From assembly GCA_947498705.1 (NCBI GenBank), contig CANMLW010000001.1:310001-374000 (forward strand): 64,000 bases of DNA, in the 5' to 3' direction. Position numbers and translations under genes: made by a program. Below the pieces are notes generated by a model, which was not told where the DNA came from, ran no database searches, and saw only the letters and a list, made by a program, of their open reading frames with translations. The stretch is from an uncultured Aquimarina sp. GTDB taxonomy: Bacteria > Bacteroidota > Bacteroidia > Flavobacteriales > Flavobacteriaceae. How positions within the stretch are numbered: position 1 is the first letter of the stretch; each line of letters opens with the position of its first letter. Shown piece after piece: positions 1-9,825 of this stretch.

Positions 1-24
1 GAATTATTTGAATAATACATATTT

Positions 25-264
25 ATGGAAGCAAGTGAAATAAAAGAGAAGTTAAAAGAGGTGTTGGTATCTGTTCTTAATCATGATAGATTCGAATTAT
101 ATGATGAGTTGACTGCCAAAGATGTAGATGGTTGGGATTCATTATCTCATATGATGATTATTACCAAAATTGAAGAAGGGTTAAATATTAAGTTTAAACT
201 TAGAGATTTAAATAAATTAAAAAATCTGGGATCACTTGTTGCGGTGATTCAGGCAAAAATATAA
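25..264 (+). CDS. Acyl carrier protein (DltC-like)
   Basis: Small acidic helical protein of 79 residues, the normal size of a stand-alone carrier protein. The phosphopantetheine site is visible as GWDSLSH, with the acceptor Ser at residue 39. It would carry an acyl or aminoacyl group as a thioester in the cytoplasm. It lies 10 bases before the first MBOAT gene, the order carrier - MBOAT - SGNH protein recalling dltC-dltB-dltD. A second, clearly paralogous carrier lies at 42411-42653 and shares the DVDGW-x-S-x-x-HMMII core and the IKFKL motif. A stop codon at 13-15 shows that an upstream reading frame ends just before it, possibly the ligase that loads it. The family is secure; the acyl group is unknown. 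Confidence 0.9.
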   Translation: MEASEIKEKLKEVLVSVLNHDRFELYDELTAKDVDGWDSLSHMMIITKIEEGLNIKFKLRDLNKLKNLGSLVAVIQAKI

Positions 265-274
265 ATAAGAACAA

Positions 275-1720
275 GTGGTTTTTAATTCATTAGATTTTGT
301 AGGTTTTATTATTCCGGTTTTTTTGATATACTGGCTAGTTTTTAGCAAATCCAGTGTATATCAAAACATTTTTCTGTTGCTAGTGAGCATAGTGTTTTAT
401 GTTTGGGCAGATTGGAGATTCTTGATATTACTAGGAGCTAGTATCCTTGTAAATTTCTATTTAGGGTTAAAAATATATAAGGTGCCAGAAGAGCGTAAAA
501 AAAGTATCTTCTTATATATAGGACTAATTTTTAATGTAGGCCTGTTGTTATATTTTAAATATTTCAACTTTTTTTATGAAGGGTTTTATGATCTTCTAAG
601 TGTATTTGGGGTTGAGTCTAACCATTCTGCATTGTCGATATTATTACCTTTGGGAATCAGTTTTTTTACTTTTCAAACTCTGGGGTATTTAATCGATGTA
701 TATAATGAGGAGATAGAACCCAATACAGATTTACTAGAGTTTTCCGTTTTTGTTAGTTTTTTTCCTAAAATTTTATCAGGACCCATAGAACGGGCATCTA
801 GCTTTTTACCGCAAATTCAGGAAAAAAAGAAATTATCTTATGAAGGTATTGTAGATGGATTAAGACAAATCTTATGGGGATTGTTTGCAAAAGTGGTGGT
901 TGCAGAAAACTGCGCTCATTTTTCAAATACAATTTTTGAAAATTATCAAGATAAATCAGGAAGCGTATTGTTGGTAGGTACATTTTTCTATGCAATTCAA
1001 TTGTATGCAGATTTTTCGGGTTATTCTAATATGGCTATAGGTATTTCTAAACTCTTTGGGATACAATTGATGCGCAATTTTTCTACCCCTTTCTTTTCTG
1101 TAAATATTAGTGATTTTTGGAGAAAATGGCATATCTCATTAACCACCTGGATGATGGATTATGTGTTTACTCCACTTTCATTTACACTTAGAAAACACCA
1201 AAAAAGAGGCCTTATTTTTGCCATCATTGCCACCTTTGTATTGGTTGGTTTTTGGCATGGTGCCAATTGGACTTTTGTGGTTTATGGATTCCTGCACGGT
1301 ATCTATTTTGTACCGCTAGTGTATTCTGGTAAAATGAATTCATCAGAAATTGTCGCAAAAGGAAAACTGTTTCCGTCTGTAAAAGAAATTGTGAAGATGT
1401 TAATGCTGTTTGTTTTGATTATGCTTACCGATGTCTTTTTTAGAGCTGATAGTGTAACCATGGCTTTTGATTATTTAGGAATTATTTTTTCTTCAAGTTT
1501 GCTTACTAGTCCAACAATCTTATTTAGTAATGTCGCTATTATAACGATGGGTCTAATAGCTGTTTTTATGGGAGTAGAGTGGTATAATAGAGAAAAGAAG
1601 CACGATTTTGATATTAGTAATTTTCCAGGATATATTAGATGGGTAGCTTATATTTCTATTTTCTTATTAATTCTGTTTTTCGGAAAGAGCGCGAGTACTT
1701 TTATCTATTTTCAATTTTAA
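275..1720 (+). CDS. MBOAT family O-acyltransferase (DltB/AlgI-like), divergent
   Basis: Polytopic membrane protein of 481 residues with about ten hydrophobic segments. The two family histidines are present, His286 in FWRKWHISLT and the catalytic His328 in WHGANW. Such enzymes take an acyl group from a cytoplasmic donor and move it across or onto a polysaccharide outside. GTG is the start; it gives the MVFNSLDF N-terminus shared with the MBOAT at 49640-51091. The protein ends in FIYFQF like the other three MBOATs here. It differs from them where they read WFRDYLYIPLGG or close to it: this one has MMDYVFTPLS. It follows a carrier protein by 10 bases and is followed by an SGNH-like gene, so it is probably carrier-dependent. 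Confidence 0.9.
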   Translation: MVFNSLDFVGFIIPVFLIYWLVFSKSSVYQNIFLLLVSIVFYVWADWRFLILLGASILVNFYLGLKIYKVPEERKKSIFLYIGLIFNVGLLLYFKYFNFFYEGFYDLLSVFGVESNHSALSILLPLGISFFTFQTLGYLIDVYNEEIEPNTDLLEFSVFVSFFPKILSGPIERASSFLPQIQEKKKLSYEGIVDGLRQILWGLFAKVVVAENCAHFSNTIFENYQDKSGSVLLVGTFFYAIQLYADFSGYSNMAIGISKLFGIQLMRNFSTPFFSVNISDFWRKWHISLTTWMMDYVFTPLSFTLRKHQKRGLIFAIIATFVLVGFWHGANWTFVVYGFLHGIYFVPLVYSGKMNSSEIVAKGKLFPSVKEIVKMLMLFVLIMLTDVFFRADSVTMAFDYLGIIFSSSLLTSPTILFSNVAIITMGLIAVFMGVEWYNREKKHDFDISNFPGYIRWVAYISIFLLILFFGKSASTFIYFQF

Positions 1721-1726
1721 GTGTGT

Positions 1727-2665
1727 ATGAAACGTCTAATTAGTAAGTTGAGTCTTTTTTTCGCCATATGTCTGGGGATATTTACGTTTGTTTTAATGAA
1801 TTATGGAGGTGCCATAGATTACTTTTATGAAAAATTTACGACACCAAAGGCCAAGTCAATGATTATGGGAGACTCAAGAAGTCTTCAGGGGATTCAGCCA
1901 AGAGTTATGAATGAGTATTTTAAAGACTCTGATCTGGATCTGCCCATGTTTAATTATAGCTTTACTATTGCTCAGGCTCTTATTGGTCCGTTATACAACG
2001 AGAGTATTCTAAAGAAACTAGATACTACCTCAGATAAAGGTATTTTTATCATTTCTATTACTCCAGAAATGCTAACATCCAAAAAGGGGTATGCAAATGA
2101 AAAAGGAGTGTTTAGAGAAGAAGGACAACCTCCTCATAACATGAAATTTGTTGCAACCAATCCAAATTATGAATATGTCATAAAGAACCTTTCATTTTTT
2201 CATTTTAAAGGTGCTTTCGGAAAAAATGCTGTAGTACATAAAGATGGATGGCTAGAAGAAAACAATCTTCCAAAAAGCAAAAAAGTATTGCAGGAGTGGA
2301 AAGACCATCAGATCGAATTATTTTTAAATAATCGCGAAGAGTATTATTTATCAGACATTAGGATTAATAGCCTAAAAGATTTGATTAAAGAGTTAAAGAA
2401 TCGCGGTAATGTATTTTTGGTAAGAATGCCGATTAGTAAAGAATTTTTAGAATATGAAGAAAAATACTATCCTGGCTTTGATGAGATAGTGGATAGTATA
2501 GCAAATGAAAATAGTATATCCTATTTTAATTTTAATCCCAATAATGAAGCTTATGAAACCTATGATGGGCATCATATAAATAAGTTTTCTGGGGTTAGGT
2601 TTACCAAAAGTTTGTGTGACTCGATTTCTAAGAAAATAGGAAAAAAGAAAAAGTTTATTCAGTAA
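1727..2665 (+). CDS. SGNH-hydrolase-like membrane-anchored protein, MBOAT partner
   Basis: 312 residues from the ATG at 1727; an in-frame GTG at 1721 is possible but the ATG gives a clean MKRLISK start and one N-terminal membrane segment (residues about 5-25). SGNH features are visible: block I GDSRS at residues 48-52 and a C-terminal DGHH at 280-283 (DxxH). The protein should face the periplasm. It begins 6 bases after the MBOAT stop, so the two are almost certainly translated together. By analogy with DltD, AlgX/AlgJ and PatB it would pass or place the acyl group on the glycan. The sequence is far from named members, so the exact reaction is not known. Confidence 0.75.
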   Translation: MKRLISKLSLFFAICLGIFTFVLMNYGGAIDYFYEKFTTPKAKSMIMGDSRSLQGIQPRVMNEYFKDSDLDLPMFNYSFTIAQALIGPLYNESILKKLDTTSDKGIFIISITPEMLTSKKGYANEKGVFREEGQPPHNMKFVATNPNYEYVIKNLSFFHFKGAFGKNAVVHKDGWLEENNLPKSKKVLQEWKDHQIELFLNNREEYYLSDIRINSLKDLIKELKNRGNVFLVRMPISKEFLEYEEKYYPGFDEIVDSIANENSISYFNFNPNNEAYETYDGHHINKFSGVRFTKSLCDSISKKIGKKKKFIQ

Positions 2666-2780
2666 TATTTTGAATATAACACCAGTATAACGATTTTTGA
2701 ATCAGTAAGTTAATTATAAGGGAGACTATACTATAGTTTGCTGGGAAACTAAAAAAAGGAACTAAAAAAGTGTAAAGCAT

Positions 2781-3878
2781 ATGAATACCTTCGTGCCTAT
2801 AGAGTGGTATTACCCGCTATATCTTAATTTTTGCTTTTTTTTAGTGCTTTTCACGCTCTTACATACGCGTATTTTAAAAATGGATGACCCAAAGAATCTT
2901 GGGTTCATTAATGTTACAGGATTTATTTTATTGGCGTTGATCATTTTTCATATAGGTCAAAGACCGATAAGTGCTCGATTTGGCGATACTATGAATTATT
3001 TTAGGACCTATACTGCTTATTCGTATGGAGCTCCTATTTTGACTGTAAATGATTATGGTTGGCATGTATTTATGCAAACACTGTCTGGATTTATATCAGT
3101 ACATGGCTTTTTTACGATCTGTGCTATTGCCTATATATTTCCGATGTATAAGGTTTCAAAAGAATTTTTTGGTAACTATTGGTATTATTCTTTTATCATG
3201 TTTGTAGTGTCCTTTTCGTTTTGGACGTACGGGGTTAATGGTATGAGAAATGGTGCTGCATGTTCATTGTTTTTGTGGGGAGTAAGTTATCATAGAAATA
3301 AGGTGTTAATGGCCATGTTTTTTCTATTTGCTTCCTTTTTTCATAAAACAACATTGTTACCGATATTTGCTTTTATTGCTACTTACTTTTATAACAACCC
3401 AAAAGTATATTTTAAAGTCTGGTTGCTATGTATTCCTTTATCTCTAGCAGCAGGAAGTTTATGGATTTCACTTTTTGCAAACCTAGGTTTTGGTGATGAT
3501 GACAGATTAGCAGGATATCTTACGAGCCAAGCTGCCGCAGGAACATTTTCTAGTACGGGGTTTCGGTGGGACTTTCTATTCCATAGTGCTTTCGCAGTTT
3601 TTTCGGGTTGGTATTTTGTAATAAAACGTGGTTTCGAAGATACCATGTATTACAAACTTTTGAATACTTATTTTCTATGTAACGGTTTCTGGATTTTGGT
3701 AATTAATGCAAACTTTTCTAATAGGTTTGCGTACTTATCTTGGTTTATGATGGCAATCGTTATTATTTATCCATTATTGAAACAACAATTTTTTAAAGAT
3801 CAGCATTTTATGATAGGGAAAATAATGCTGGTATATTTTTCATTTACATATGCAATGTACTACCTATTTTGGGGGTAA
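2781..3878 (+). CDS. EpsG family polysaccharide polymerase (Wzy-like)
   Basis: 365-residue integral membrane protein with about ten transmembrane segments and little else. The motif around FGDTMNYFRTY in the first periplasmic loop and the MRNGAA stretch are typical of the EpsG family, which is thought to polymerise undecaprenyl-linked repeat units. It lies at the head of a run with two glycosyltransferases (3897 and 4787), which fits a repeat-unit assembly role. It is the only polymerase candidate in the window, and no Wzx flippase is seen beside it. A 115-base gap separates it from the SGNH gene upstream. Confidence 0.8.
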   Translation: MNTFVPIEWYYPLYLNFCFFLVLFTLLHTRILKMDDPKNLGFINVTGFILLALIIFHIGQRPISARFGDTMNYFRTYTAYSYGAPILTVNDYGWHVFMQTLSGFISVHGFFTICAIAYIFPMYKVSKEFFGNYWYYSFIMFVVSFSFWTYGVNGMRNGAACSLFLWGVSYHRNKVLMAMFFLFASFFHKTTLLPIFAFIATYFYNNPKVYFKVWLLCIPLSLAAGSLWISLFANLGFGDDDRLAGYLTSQAAAGTFSSTGFRWDFLFHSAFAVFSGWYFVIKRGFEDTMYYKLLNTYFLCNGFWILVINANFSNRFAYLSWFMMAIVIIYPLLKQQFFKDQHFMIGKIMLVYFSFTYAMYYLFWG

Positions 3879-3896
3879 CTTAAAACTAAAACAACT

Positions 3897-4787
3897 ATGA
3901 AAACGATTACTGTTTTTACACCAACTTATAACAGAGCGTACTGCCTCGATCAATGCTACCAAAGCTTGATACGGCAAACCAATCAGGATTTTGTATGGCT
4001 AATTATAGACGATGGCTCTACAGATGATACTAAAACCTTAGTACAGTCATGGATCGATGAAAATAAAATAGATATTATATATCATTACCAAGAGAATTTG
4101 GGAATGCATGGGGGACATAATGCGGCCTATAGACTTATCGAAACCACACTTAATGTTTGTATCGATAGTGACGATTTTATGCCAGATGATGCTATCGAAC
4201 AAATCCTTAAAAATTGGGAGCTTATTAAGGATAAACCACATTTTGCTGGATTAGCGGGTCTAGATGCCAATACCAAAGGAGATATTATAGGTACCCGTAT
4301 ACCAGATCATGTTAAAGAAACTACTTTATATGATATTTACCACACTCACAAAGCATTTGGAGATAAAAAATTGGTATATAGAACAGAGGTTGTTAAAAAA
4401 TATCCGGCATATCCCATTTTTGAAGGAGAACGTTTTGTACCACTAGGATATTTGTATCAATTAATAGATCAGGATTATAAATTATTACCTGTAAATGAAG
4501 TGTTTTGTATTGTAGAGTATCTTCAGGATGGTTCTAGTATGAATATGTTAAAACAATACAGAAGGCATCCAAACGGTTTTGCATTTTCAAGAAAAAGTAG
4601 GATGAAACTGGGGCGTAGTTTTAAGGAAAAATTTAAAAATGCTATTCATTATGTTTCTAGTTCTATGTTTGTGAAAAATGGAGCATTTTTAAAAGAATCT
4701 CCCCAAAAACTAATAACTATGCTGGCAGTTCCGTTCGGAATCGCATTAAATATTTATATAAGAATTAAAACAAGAGGAGAATTTTAA
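3897..4787 (+). CDS. Family 2 glycosyltransferase
   Basis: 296 residues with a GT-A fold start: TVFTPTYNRA at residues 4-13, the IIDDGSTDD nucleotide-binding strand, and the metal-binding DSDD at 90-93. It would transfer a sugar from a nucleotide donor to the lipid-linked repeat unit on the cytoplasmic face. A hydrophobic stretch near the C-terminus may touch the membrane. The stop codon shares one base with the ATG of the next glycosyltransferase (TAATG), so translation is coupled. The sugar is not predictable from sequence. Confidence 0.9.
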   Translation: MKTITVFTPTYNRAYCLDQCYQSLIRQTNQDFVWLIIDDGSTDDTKTLVQSWIDENKIDIIYHYQENLGMHGGHNAAYRLIETTLNVCIDSDDFMPDDAIEQILKNWELIKDKPHFAGLAGLDANTKGDIIGTRIPDHVKETTLYDIYHTHKAFGDKKLVYRTEVVKKYPAYPIFEGERFVPLGYLYQLIDQDYKLLPVNEVFCIVEYLQDGSSMNMLKQYRRHPNGFAFSRKSRMKLGRSFKEKFKNAIHYVSSSMFVKNGAFLKESPQKLITMLAVPFGIALNIYIRIKTRGEF

Positions 4788-5926
4788 TGGGAGTTTATAG
4801 AGTATTACAGGTTTTTACAGCCATGAATCGTGGAGGAGCAGAGTCCATGATTATGAACTATTATAGAAAAATAGATAGGAGTAAGGTTCAATTTGATTTT
4901 CTAGTACATAGAAAAAAGAGAGGTGCCTTTGATGATGAAATCGAAAAAATGGGAGGTAAAATCTATAGGTTTGACCCCATTAATCCATTATTACCTAATA
5001 AGTACTATAAAGAGTTAAGAGCTTTTTTTAGCGAGCATAATGAGTATACTGTAATCCATTCTCATTTAAATACATTTAGTTGCTTTCCCTTAAAAATCGC
5101 AAAAGAATATAATGTACCATGTAGAATTGCGCATGCGCATATTGCTTTCGAAAAAATTAAATTTCAAGACCTTTTTGGAGACGAGGGATTCAAAGAAGTA
5201 GTCAAGAAAATGATTAAGCTTCGATTAAAAAGAAGAATACACGACTCGATAACACATAGTTTTTCTTGTGGAGATAAAGCAGGGAAATGGTTGTTTGGAG
5301 CAGACAATAATTTTACAATCATGAATAATGCAATAGAAGCTCAGGCTTTTGCATATAATGAAACAACAAGAAAAAAGTATCGAAAAGAATTTAATGTCGA
5401 AGACGAATTTGTTCTAGGGCATATCGGTAATTTTACGATGCAAAAAAATCATTCTTATTTATTAAAAGTTTTTGCTTCCATATTAAAAAAGAAACCAGAT
5501 TGTAGTTTGTTTTTTGCAGGAGACGGGCCTTTAAGAAGTAAAATAGAAAAAGAAGCTGCAGAACTCTCTATTACAAATAAAATACATTTTCTTGGAGTAA
5601 GGAATGATATAAGAGAGCTATCACAAATGTTTGATGTTTTTGTGTTTCCTTCTTTTTACGAAGGGTTACCCGTTACGCTAATCGAAGCACAATCTGCAGG
5701 TTTAAAAGTGGTTGCTTCTGATAGGATAACCAAAGAGGTTTTGTTGACAGATGATGTAGAATTTGTATCTATAGATATTGATCCTGAGGTATGGGCAGAT
5801 AAGGTATTGAGACATGAATCGTATAACAGAGTTAATAACTATGATACGATCAAAAATAAGGGATACGACATTGTTTCTAATGCTTTAAAGTTTCAGGAGT
5901 TTTACCTTCAACATCAAAAAGCGTAA
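4787..5926 (+). CDS. Family 4 (GT-B) glycosyltransferase
   Basis: 379 residues with two Rossmann-like halves. The N-terminal half has the GGAES loop (16-20) of GT4 enzymes; the C-terminal half has GHIGNFTMQKNH (about 211-222), FAGDGPL and the EGLPVTLIE donor-binding signature at 292-300. It probably uses a UDP- or GDP-sugar with retention of configuration. It overlaps the preceding GT2 gene by one base and is followed after 3 bases by the PaaK-like gene, so the three form one translational unit. Confidence 0.9.
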   Translation: MGVYRVLQVFTAMNRGGAESMIMNYYRKIDRSKVQFDFLVHRKKRGAFDDEIEKMGGKIYRFDPINPLLPNKYYKELRAFFSEHNEYTVIHSHLNTFSCFPLKIAKEYNVPCRIAHAHIAFEKIKFQDLFGDEGFKEVVKKMIKLRLKRRIHDSITHSFSCGDKAGKWLFGADNNFTIMNNAIEAQAFAYNETTRKKYRKEFNVEDEFVLGHIGNFTMQKNHSYLLKVFASILKKKPDCSLFFAGDGPLRSKIEKEAAELSITNKIHFLGVRNDIRELSQMFDVFVFPSFYEGLPVTLIEAQSAGLKVVASDRITKEVLLTDDVEFVSIDIDPEVWADKVLRHESYNRVNNYDTIKNKGYDIVSNALKFQEFYLQHQKA

Positions 5927-5929
5927 AGC

Positions 5930-7330
5930 ATGGGGGGATTTCAGAAAAAGGTTTATGAAAGTTTACCATACCCATTTAAGTTTATCCTTTTAAATATAAA
6001 GGGATATTTAAATACCAAACAGCGTTATAACAAAGAGTTTGCATGGTATTTAAATAAACATAAGGAGTTATGGGCAGCCGATATAAACACTGTTTTAGCA
6101 TATCAAAAAGAGCGTTTGGCAGTATTACTGTCAGAGTCTTTTGAGTATTCTGACTGGTATTCCCCGATAATGAAAGATCTTGGAATCACATTAGAGGAGA
6201 TACAACAAGATCCTATAGCAGTGCTTAATAAGATGCCCATACTTACTAAAAAGGAAAGAAGAGAGAAAGTAGATCTTATTGTTAATAAAAAAAGAGAAAC
6301 CGGAATGGTAGGCCATACCAGTGGTACTTCGGGTTCTCCTATGATCGATTATATCGATGTAGAATCTATAAATGCCTCTTTTGCCATTTGGAAAAGGTTT
6401 CATCACGTTATTGGAGTTCCTGAAAAAAGTAAGCAAATTCGTTTTTCGGGTAGGTTGATCGTTGATGTTAAAACACAGAAACCTCCGTTTTGGGTATATA
6501 ACATTTCTGAGAAGCAGCTTTTAATGTCTACGTATCATCTTACAGAAGATAACCTAAAGCATTATGTAGCAAAAATTGGTAAGTTTAAGCCAGCACTTAT
6601 CGATGGATATCCATCTGCAATTTATATCATAAGCAGATATATTAATACACATAAGATTACCTTTGATTTTGTTCCTAATGCGATTGCTGTTACCGCAGAA
6701 ACATTATATGATTATCAACGAATAGAAATCGAAAAAGCTTTTGGGTGCCAAGTATATAATCAATATGCATCTAGCGAAGGAAGCCCTTTTATTACAGAAT
6801 GTGTAAACGGAAACTTGCATCTCAATCTAGATTCTGGAGTTTTTGAGTTTGTTACTACAGAAGGTAAACCAGCACAACCTGGAGAAATTGCCAATCTGGT
6901 AGTCACCAGCTTTATAAATTATAAAACACCTCTGATTAGGTATAATATTCAGGATACCGTGTTGCTCCCAAAAGAACCTGTACTATGTGATTGTGGATGC
7001 GTTATGCCTGTAATCGAAAAATTAATAGGTAGAGAAGATGATATTTTATGGACAGAAGAGAAAGGGTATGTAGGGCGAATGGATACCGCTTATAAGGGGC
7101 TGGATGGAATAGTTAAAGGACAGATAATCCAGGAAACAGCTAATAAAGTAGTCGTAAATCTGGTCATAGATCAAAATTTTAACGACCAAATGAAAGCTAA
7201 TTTATTGCAGAATTTAAAAGAGAGGTTAGGAGAGAGGATCGACTATCAAATACGGACTGTTGATGATATTGTATTAGGTCCCAATGGTAAATTTGATGCG
7301 GTAAAGAGGAATTTTAAACTGGATGTTTAG
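5930..7330 (+). CDS. PaaK/CapK-like adenylate-forming enzyme
   Basis: 466 residues of the ANL superfamily, phenylacetate-CoA-ligase branch. The P-loop TSGTSGSP lies at about 130-137, YASSEG near residue 278 and LIRYNIQD near 338 match later ANL motifs. Three closely spaced cysteines (CDCGC, near 355-360) could hold a metal, as in some PaaK-like proteins. No phenylacetate-degradation genes are nearby; instead it follows two glycosyltransferases, as CapK-type genes do in capsule loci. It may activate an acyl group for glycan decoration, but the substrate is unknown. A second copy of the family is at 37766-39076. Confidence 0.8.
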   Translation: MGGFQKKVYESLPYPFKFILLNIKGYLNTKQRYNKEFAWYLNKHKELWAADINTVLAYQKERLAVLLSESFEYSDWYSPIMKDLGITLEEIQQDPIAVLNKMPILTKKERREKVDLIVNKKRETGMVGHTSGTSGSPMIDYIDVESINASFAIWKRFHHVIGVPEKSKQIRFSGRLIVDVKTQKPPFWVYNISEKQLLMSTYHLTEDNLKHYVAKIGKFKPALIDGYPSAIYIISRYINTHKITFDFVPNAIAVTAETLYDYQRIEIEKAFGCQVYNQYASSEGSPFITECVNGNLHLNLDSGVFEFVTTEGKPAQPGEIANLVVTSFINYKTPLIRYNIQDTVLLPKEPVLCDCGCVMPVIEKLIGREDDILWTEEKGYVGRMDTAYKGLDGIVKGQIIQETANKVVVNLVIDQNFNDQMKANLLQNLKERLGERIDYQIRTVDDIVLGPNGKFDAVKRNFKLDV

Positions 7331-7392
7331 ATGTTTTTTAATTATGATAAATCAAATCGTAGACTTAACAGAATAGCTTATAGAATATAACT

Positions 7393-8805
7393 ATGCTTTT
7401 TAATTCGCTTATTTTTTTTCTTTTTCTATCCATAGTATTGGTGTTATACTGGTTTGTTGTTTACAAAAAAACACAATGGCAGAACCTTTTAATTTTACTA
7501 GCGAGTTATGTTTTTTATGGTTGGTGGGATTATAGGTTTCTAACATTAATTGCAATGAGTACGTTGGTCGATTATTTTGTTGGACATCAATTACATAAAT
7601 CAGCAGGTCAGCCGGGCAGAAAAAAATGGTTGTGGTTAAGTATTTGTTTTAATTTAGGGTTATTAGGGTTTTTTAAGTACTACAATTTTTTTGTGGCTTC
7701 CATGCAAAATGCCTTGACATCTATAGGGTTTGAAGTAGAAAATACCTGGACACTTAACATCATATTACCTGTAGGGATTTCGTTTTATACGTTTCAGACA
7801 TTGTCATATGCTATAGATATTTATAAAGGAAAATTAAAGCCTACTAACAATTTTATAGCTTTTGCAGCCTTTGTTTCCTTTTTTCCGCAACTGGTAGCAG
7901 GACCCATAGAGAGAGCATCTAATTTACTACCTCAGTTTTTGTCTAAGAGAAACTTTTCATATCAGAACTTTTCTTATGGTATTAAATTAATGATTTGGGG
8001 TTTCTTTTTGAAGTTGGTGGTGGCAGATAGAGCAGCAATATATGTAAATGCTGTATACGGAAATATAGAAAACCATGAAGGCTTAAGCTTTGTTGCCGCA
8101 ACGATTTTGTTTGCATTTCAGATTTATGGAGACTTTGCAGGGTATTCATTAATTGCTATTGGTACTGCCAAACTTTTTAGCTTCGATCTTATGGCCAACT
8201 TTAATCGACCTTATTTTGCTGCATCGATTAGTGAGTTTTGGAGTCGATGGCATATCTCATTATCTACATGGTTTAGAGACTACCTATATATTCCGTTAGG
8301 AGGTAATCGGGTAAAGAAACCCAGATGGCTTTTTAACCTGTTTATTACATTTTTGATTAGTGGTTTGTGGCATGGCGCAAATTGGACTTTTGTGGTATGG
8401 GGTGCATTAAATGGTATTTATTTGATTTGTGAAGCCTTGTTTCTAAAGAAAAAACGAAAGGGTATTCTAAATGTATTTGTAACATTTGTACTCATTAATT
8501 TTTCTTGGATATTTTTTAGAGCAGAAAGTATAGGAGATGCATTTTATATGATAAAAACAATCGTTACCAACCCAGGAAGATTGTATGTGGGTAGTGGCGA
8601 TGATATTGCTGCTTCGTTATATGCAGCTCTTGCTATAGGAATTCTGGTTTTAATAGAAGTTAAAAAAGAATACTTTGATACGTTGTTTACGATATCCAAT
8701 AACCGATTTGAATTGGTAAGAATGTTGGGTTACGCGATGATCTTGTTTCTAATCTTGTATTTTGGAGTCTTTGGAAAGGGACAGTTTATTTATTTTCAAT
8801 TTTAG
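7393..8805 (+). CDS. MBOAT family O-acyltransferase (AlgI-like)
   Basis: 470 residues, multi-pass membrane protein. His287 in RWHISLSTWFRDYLYIPLGG and His327 in WHGANW are the conserved pair, and the region between them is a standard AlgI/PatA-type signature. It ends in FIYFQF. It would acylate, most simply acetylate, a hydroxyl of the exported polysaccharide. The next gene, an SGNH-like partner, begins 3 bases after the stop. Close paralogues lie at 9826-11235 and 49640-51091. Confidence 0.93.
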   Translation: MLFNSLIFFLFLSIVLVLYWFVVYKKTQWQNLLILLASYVFYGWWDYRFLTLIAMSTLVDYFVGHQLHKSAGQPGRKKWLWLSICFNLGLLGFFKYYNFFVASMQNALTSIGFEVENTWTLNIILPVGISFYTFQTLSYAIDIYKGKLKPTNNFIAFAAFVSFFPQLVAGPIERASNLLPQFLSKRNFSYQNFSYGIKLMIWGFFLKLVVADRAAIYVNAVYGNIENHEGLSFVAATILFAFQIYGDFAGYSLIAIGTAKLFSFDLMANFNRPYFAASISEFWSRWHISLSTWFRDYLYIPLGGNRVKKPRWLFNLFITFLISGLWHGANWTFVVWGALNGIYLICEALFLKKKRKGILNVFVTFVLINFSWIFFRAESIGDAFYMIKTIVTNPGRLYVGSGDDIAASLYAALAIGILVLIEVKKEYFDTLFTISNNRFELVRMLGYAMILFLILYFGVFGKGQFIYFQF

Positions 8806-8808
8806 TGT

Positions 8809-9753
8809 ATGATTAAAAAAGATTATAAAATAGTGGCTGTTAAAATGATAAAGTTTGTCATTGTGTTTTTGTTGGCAGATATTGTATTAGGGAGTGTGGC
8901 CAAGCAATTGTTTTTTAGCCAAAAGACAGGTAAATATGCCAGAACAACGCATGTTGTTCATGATACAAAAGCAGATATTGTTGTTTTTGGTAGTTCTCAT
9001 GCACATAGACATTATATACCAAAGGTAATTGATGAAGAATTACAAAGTACATGTTATAATGCAGGAGCAGAAGGGCAACAATTACTATATCATACAGCAC
9101 TTTTAAAAATGCTTGTGAAGAGATCAACTCCTAAATTGATAGTTTTAAATATTGATGAAAACTTTTTGTATACCTCAAAAGTGGCGTATGATAGACTAAG
9201 TGATTTACACCCTTATTACGATGACTATAGAGAAGAGCTTAAACCAACTTTAGGGTTACGATCTAAGCTAATTGACTTTAAGCTATTTTTTAAATCCTAT
9301 CAGGCAAACTCAACAATCATGCATGTGATAAGATATTATCTCTCACCACAAGAAGATGATCATGGATACAGACCTTTGTTTGGAAAATTAAATAAAAATA
9401 AAATTCCGAAAAGTAAACCAGAAGAAGTTAAGGAATATCAAGAGTTTATCGATGACAATTTTGTGAACGCACTAAAAGATTTTATTGCCACATCAAAAAG
9501 TAAACAAATTAAACTAGTCTTTGTAACTTCGCCAACTTTTTATGAAGTAGACAATGTTACCAACAAATCGTTTACTATGATTAGAGAAATTAGTAAAGAA
9601 GAAAAGGTGCCTTTGCTAAACTTTTTTAATCATGAATTATTTATGAATAAACCATCATTATTTCATGATTATTCTCATCTTAATAACGATGGTGCATTAT
9701 TATTTACAAAACAAGTAACGAACGAAATTAAAAAAATGAAACTATTGAAGTAA
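8809..9753 (+). CDS. SGNH-like membrane-anchored protein, MBOAT partner
   Basis: 314 residues with one N-terminal membrane segment (about 13-33). Block I reads GSSHAHR at residues 61-67, so the usual Asp after Gly is Ser, followed by a possible nucleophile Ser63. The C-terminal block is HDYSHLN with D287 and H290 (DxxH). It is probably a periplasmic acyl-transfer or acyl-esterase partner of the MBOAT directly upstream, from which it is separated by only 3 bases. It is not closely similar to the SGNH partners at 1727 and 11237, so each MBOAT seems to have its own dedicated partner. Confidence 0.65.
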   Translation: MIKKDYKIVAVKMIKFVIVFLLADIVLGSVAKQLFFSQKTGKYARTTHVVHDTKADIVVFGSSHAHRHYIPKVIDEELQSTCYNAGAEGQQLLYHTALLKMLVKRSTPKLIVLNIDENFLYTSKVAYDRLSDLHPYYDDYREELKPTLGLRSKLIDFKLFFKSYQANSTIMHVIRYYLSPQEDDHGYRPLFGKLNKNKIPKSKPEEVKEYQEFIDDNFVNALKDFIATSKSKQIKLVFVTSPTFYEVDNVTNKSFTMIREISKEEKVPLLNFFNHELFMNKPSLFHDYSHLNNDGALLFTKQVTNEIKKMKLLK

Positions 9754-9825
9754 GATTTGACCAGGTCATTAATTTTTAATGGTATTTGCAGAATCATTCC
9801 TTCATAAATTTGACTACTATTTACT

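Noticed and set aside
1721..2665. GTG start at 1721 for the first SGNH gene
   Set aside because: Adds only Met-Cys before a good ATG at 1727; the ATG is preferred.
9754..9825. CATTAATTTTTAATGG hairpin between SGNH and MBOAT genes
   Set aside because: A/T-only short symmetry that is common in this base composition; not strong enough for a terminator call.
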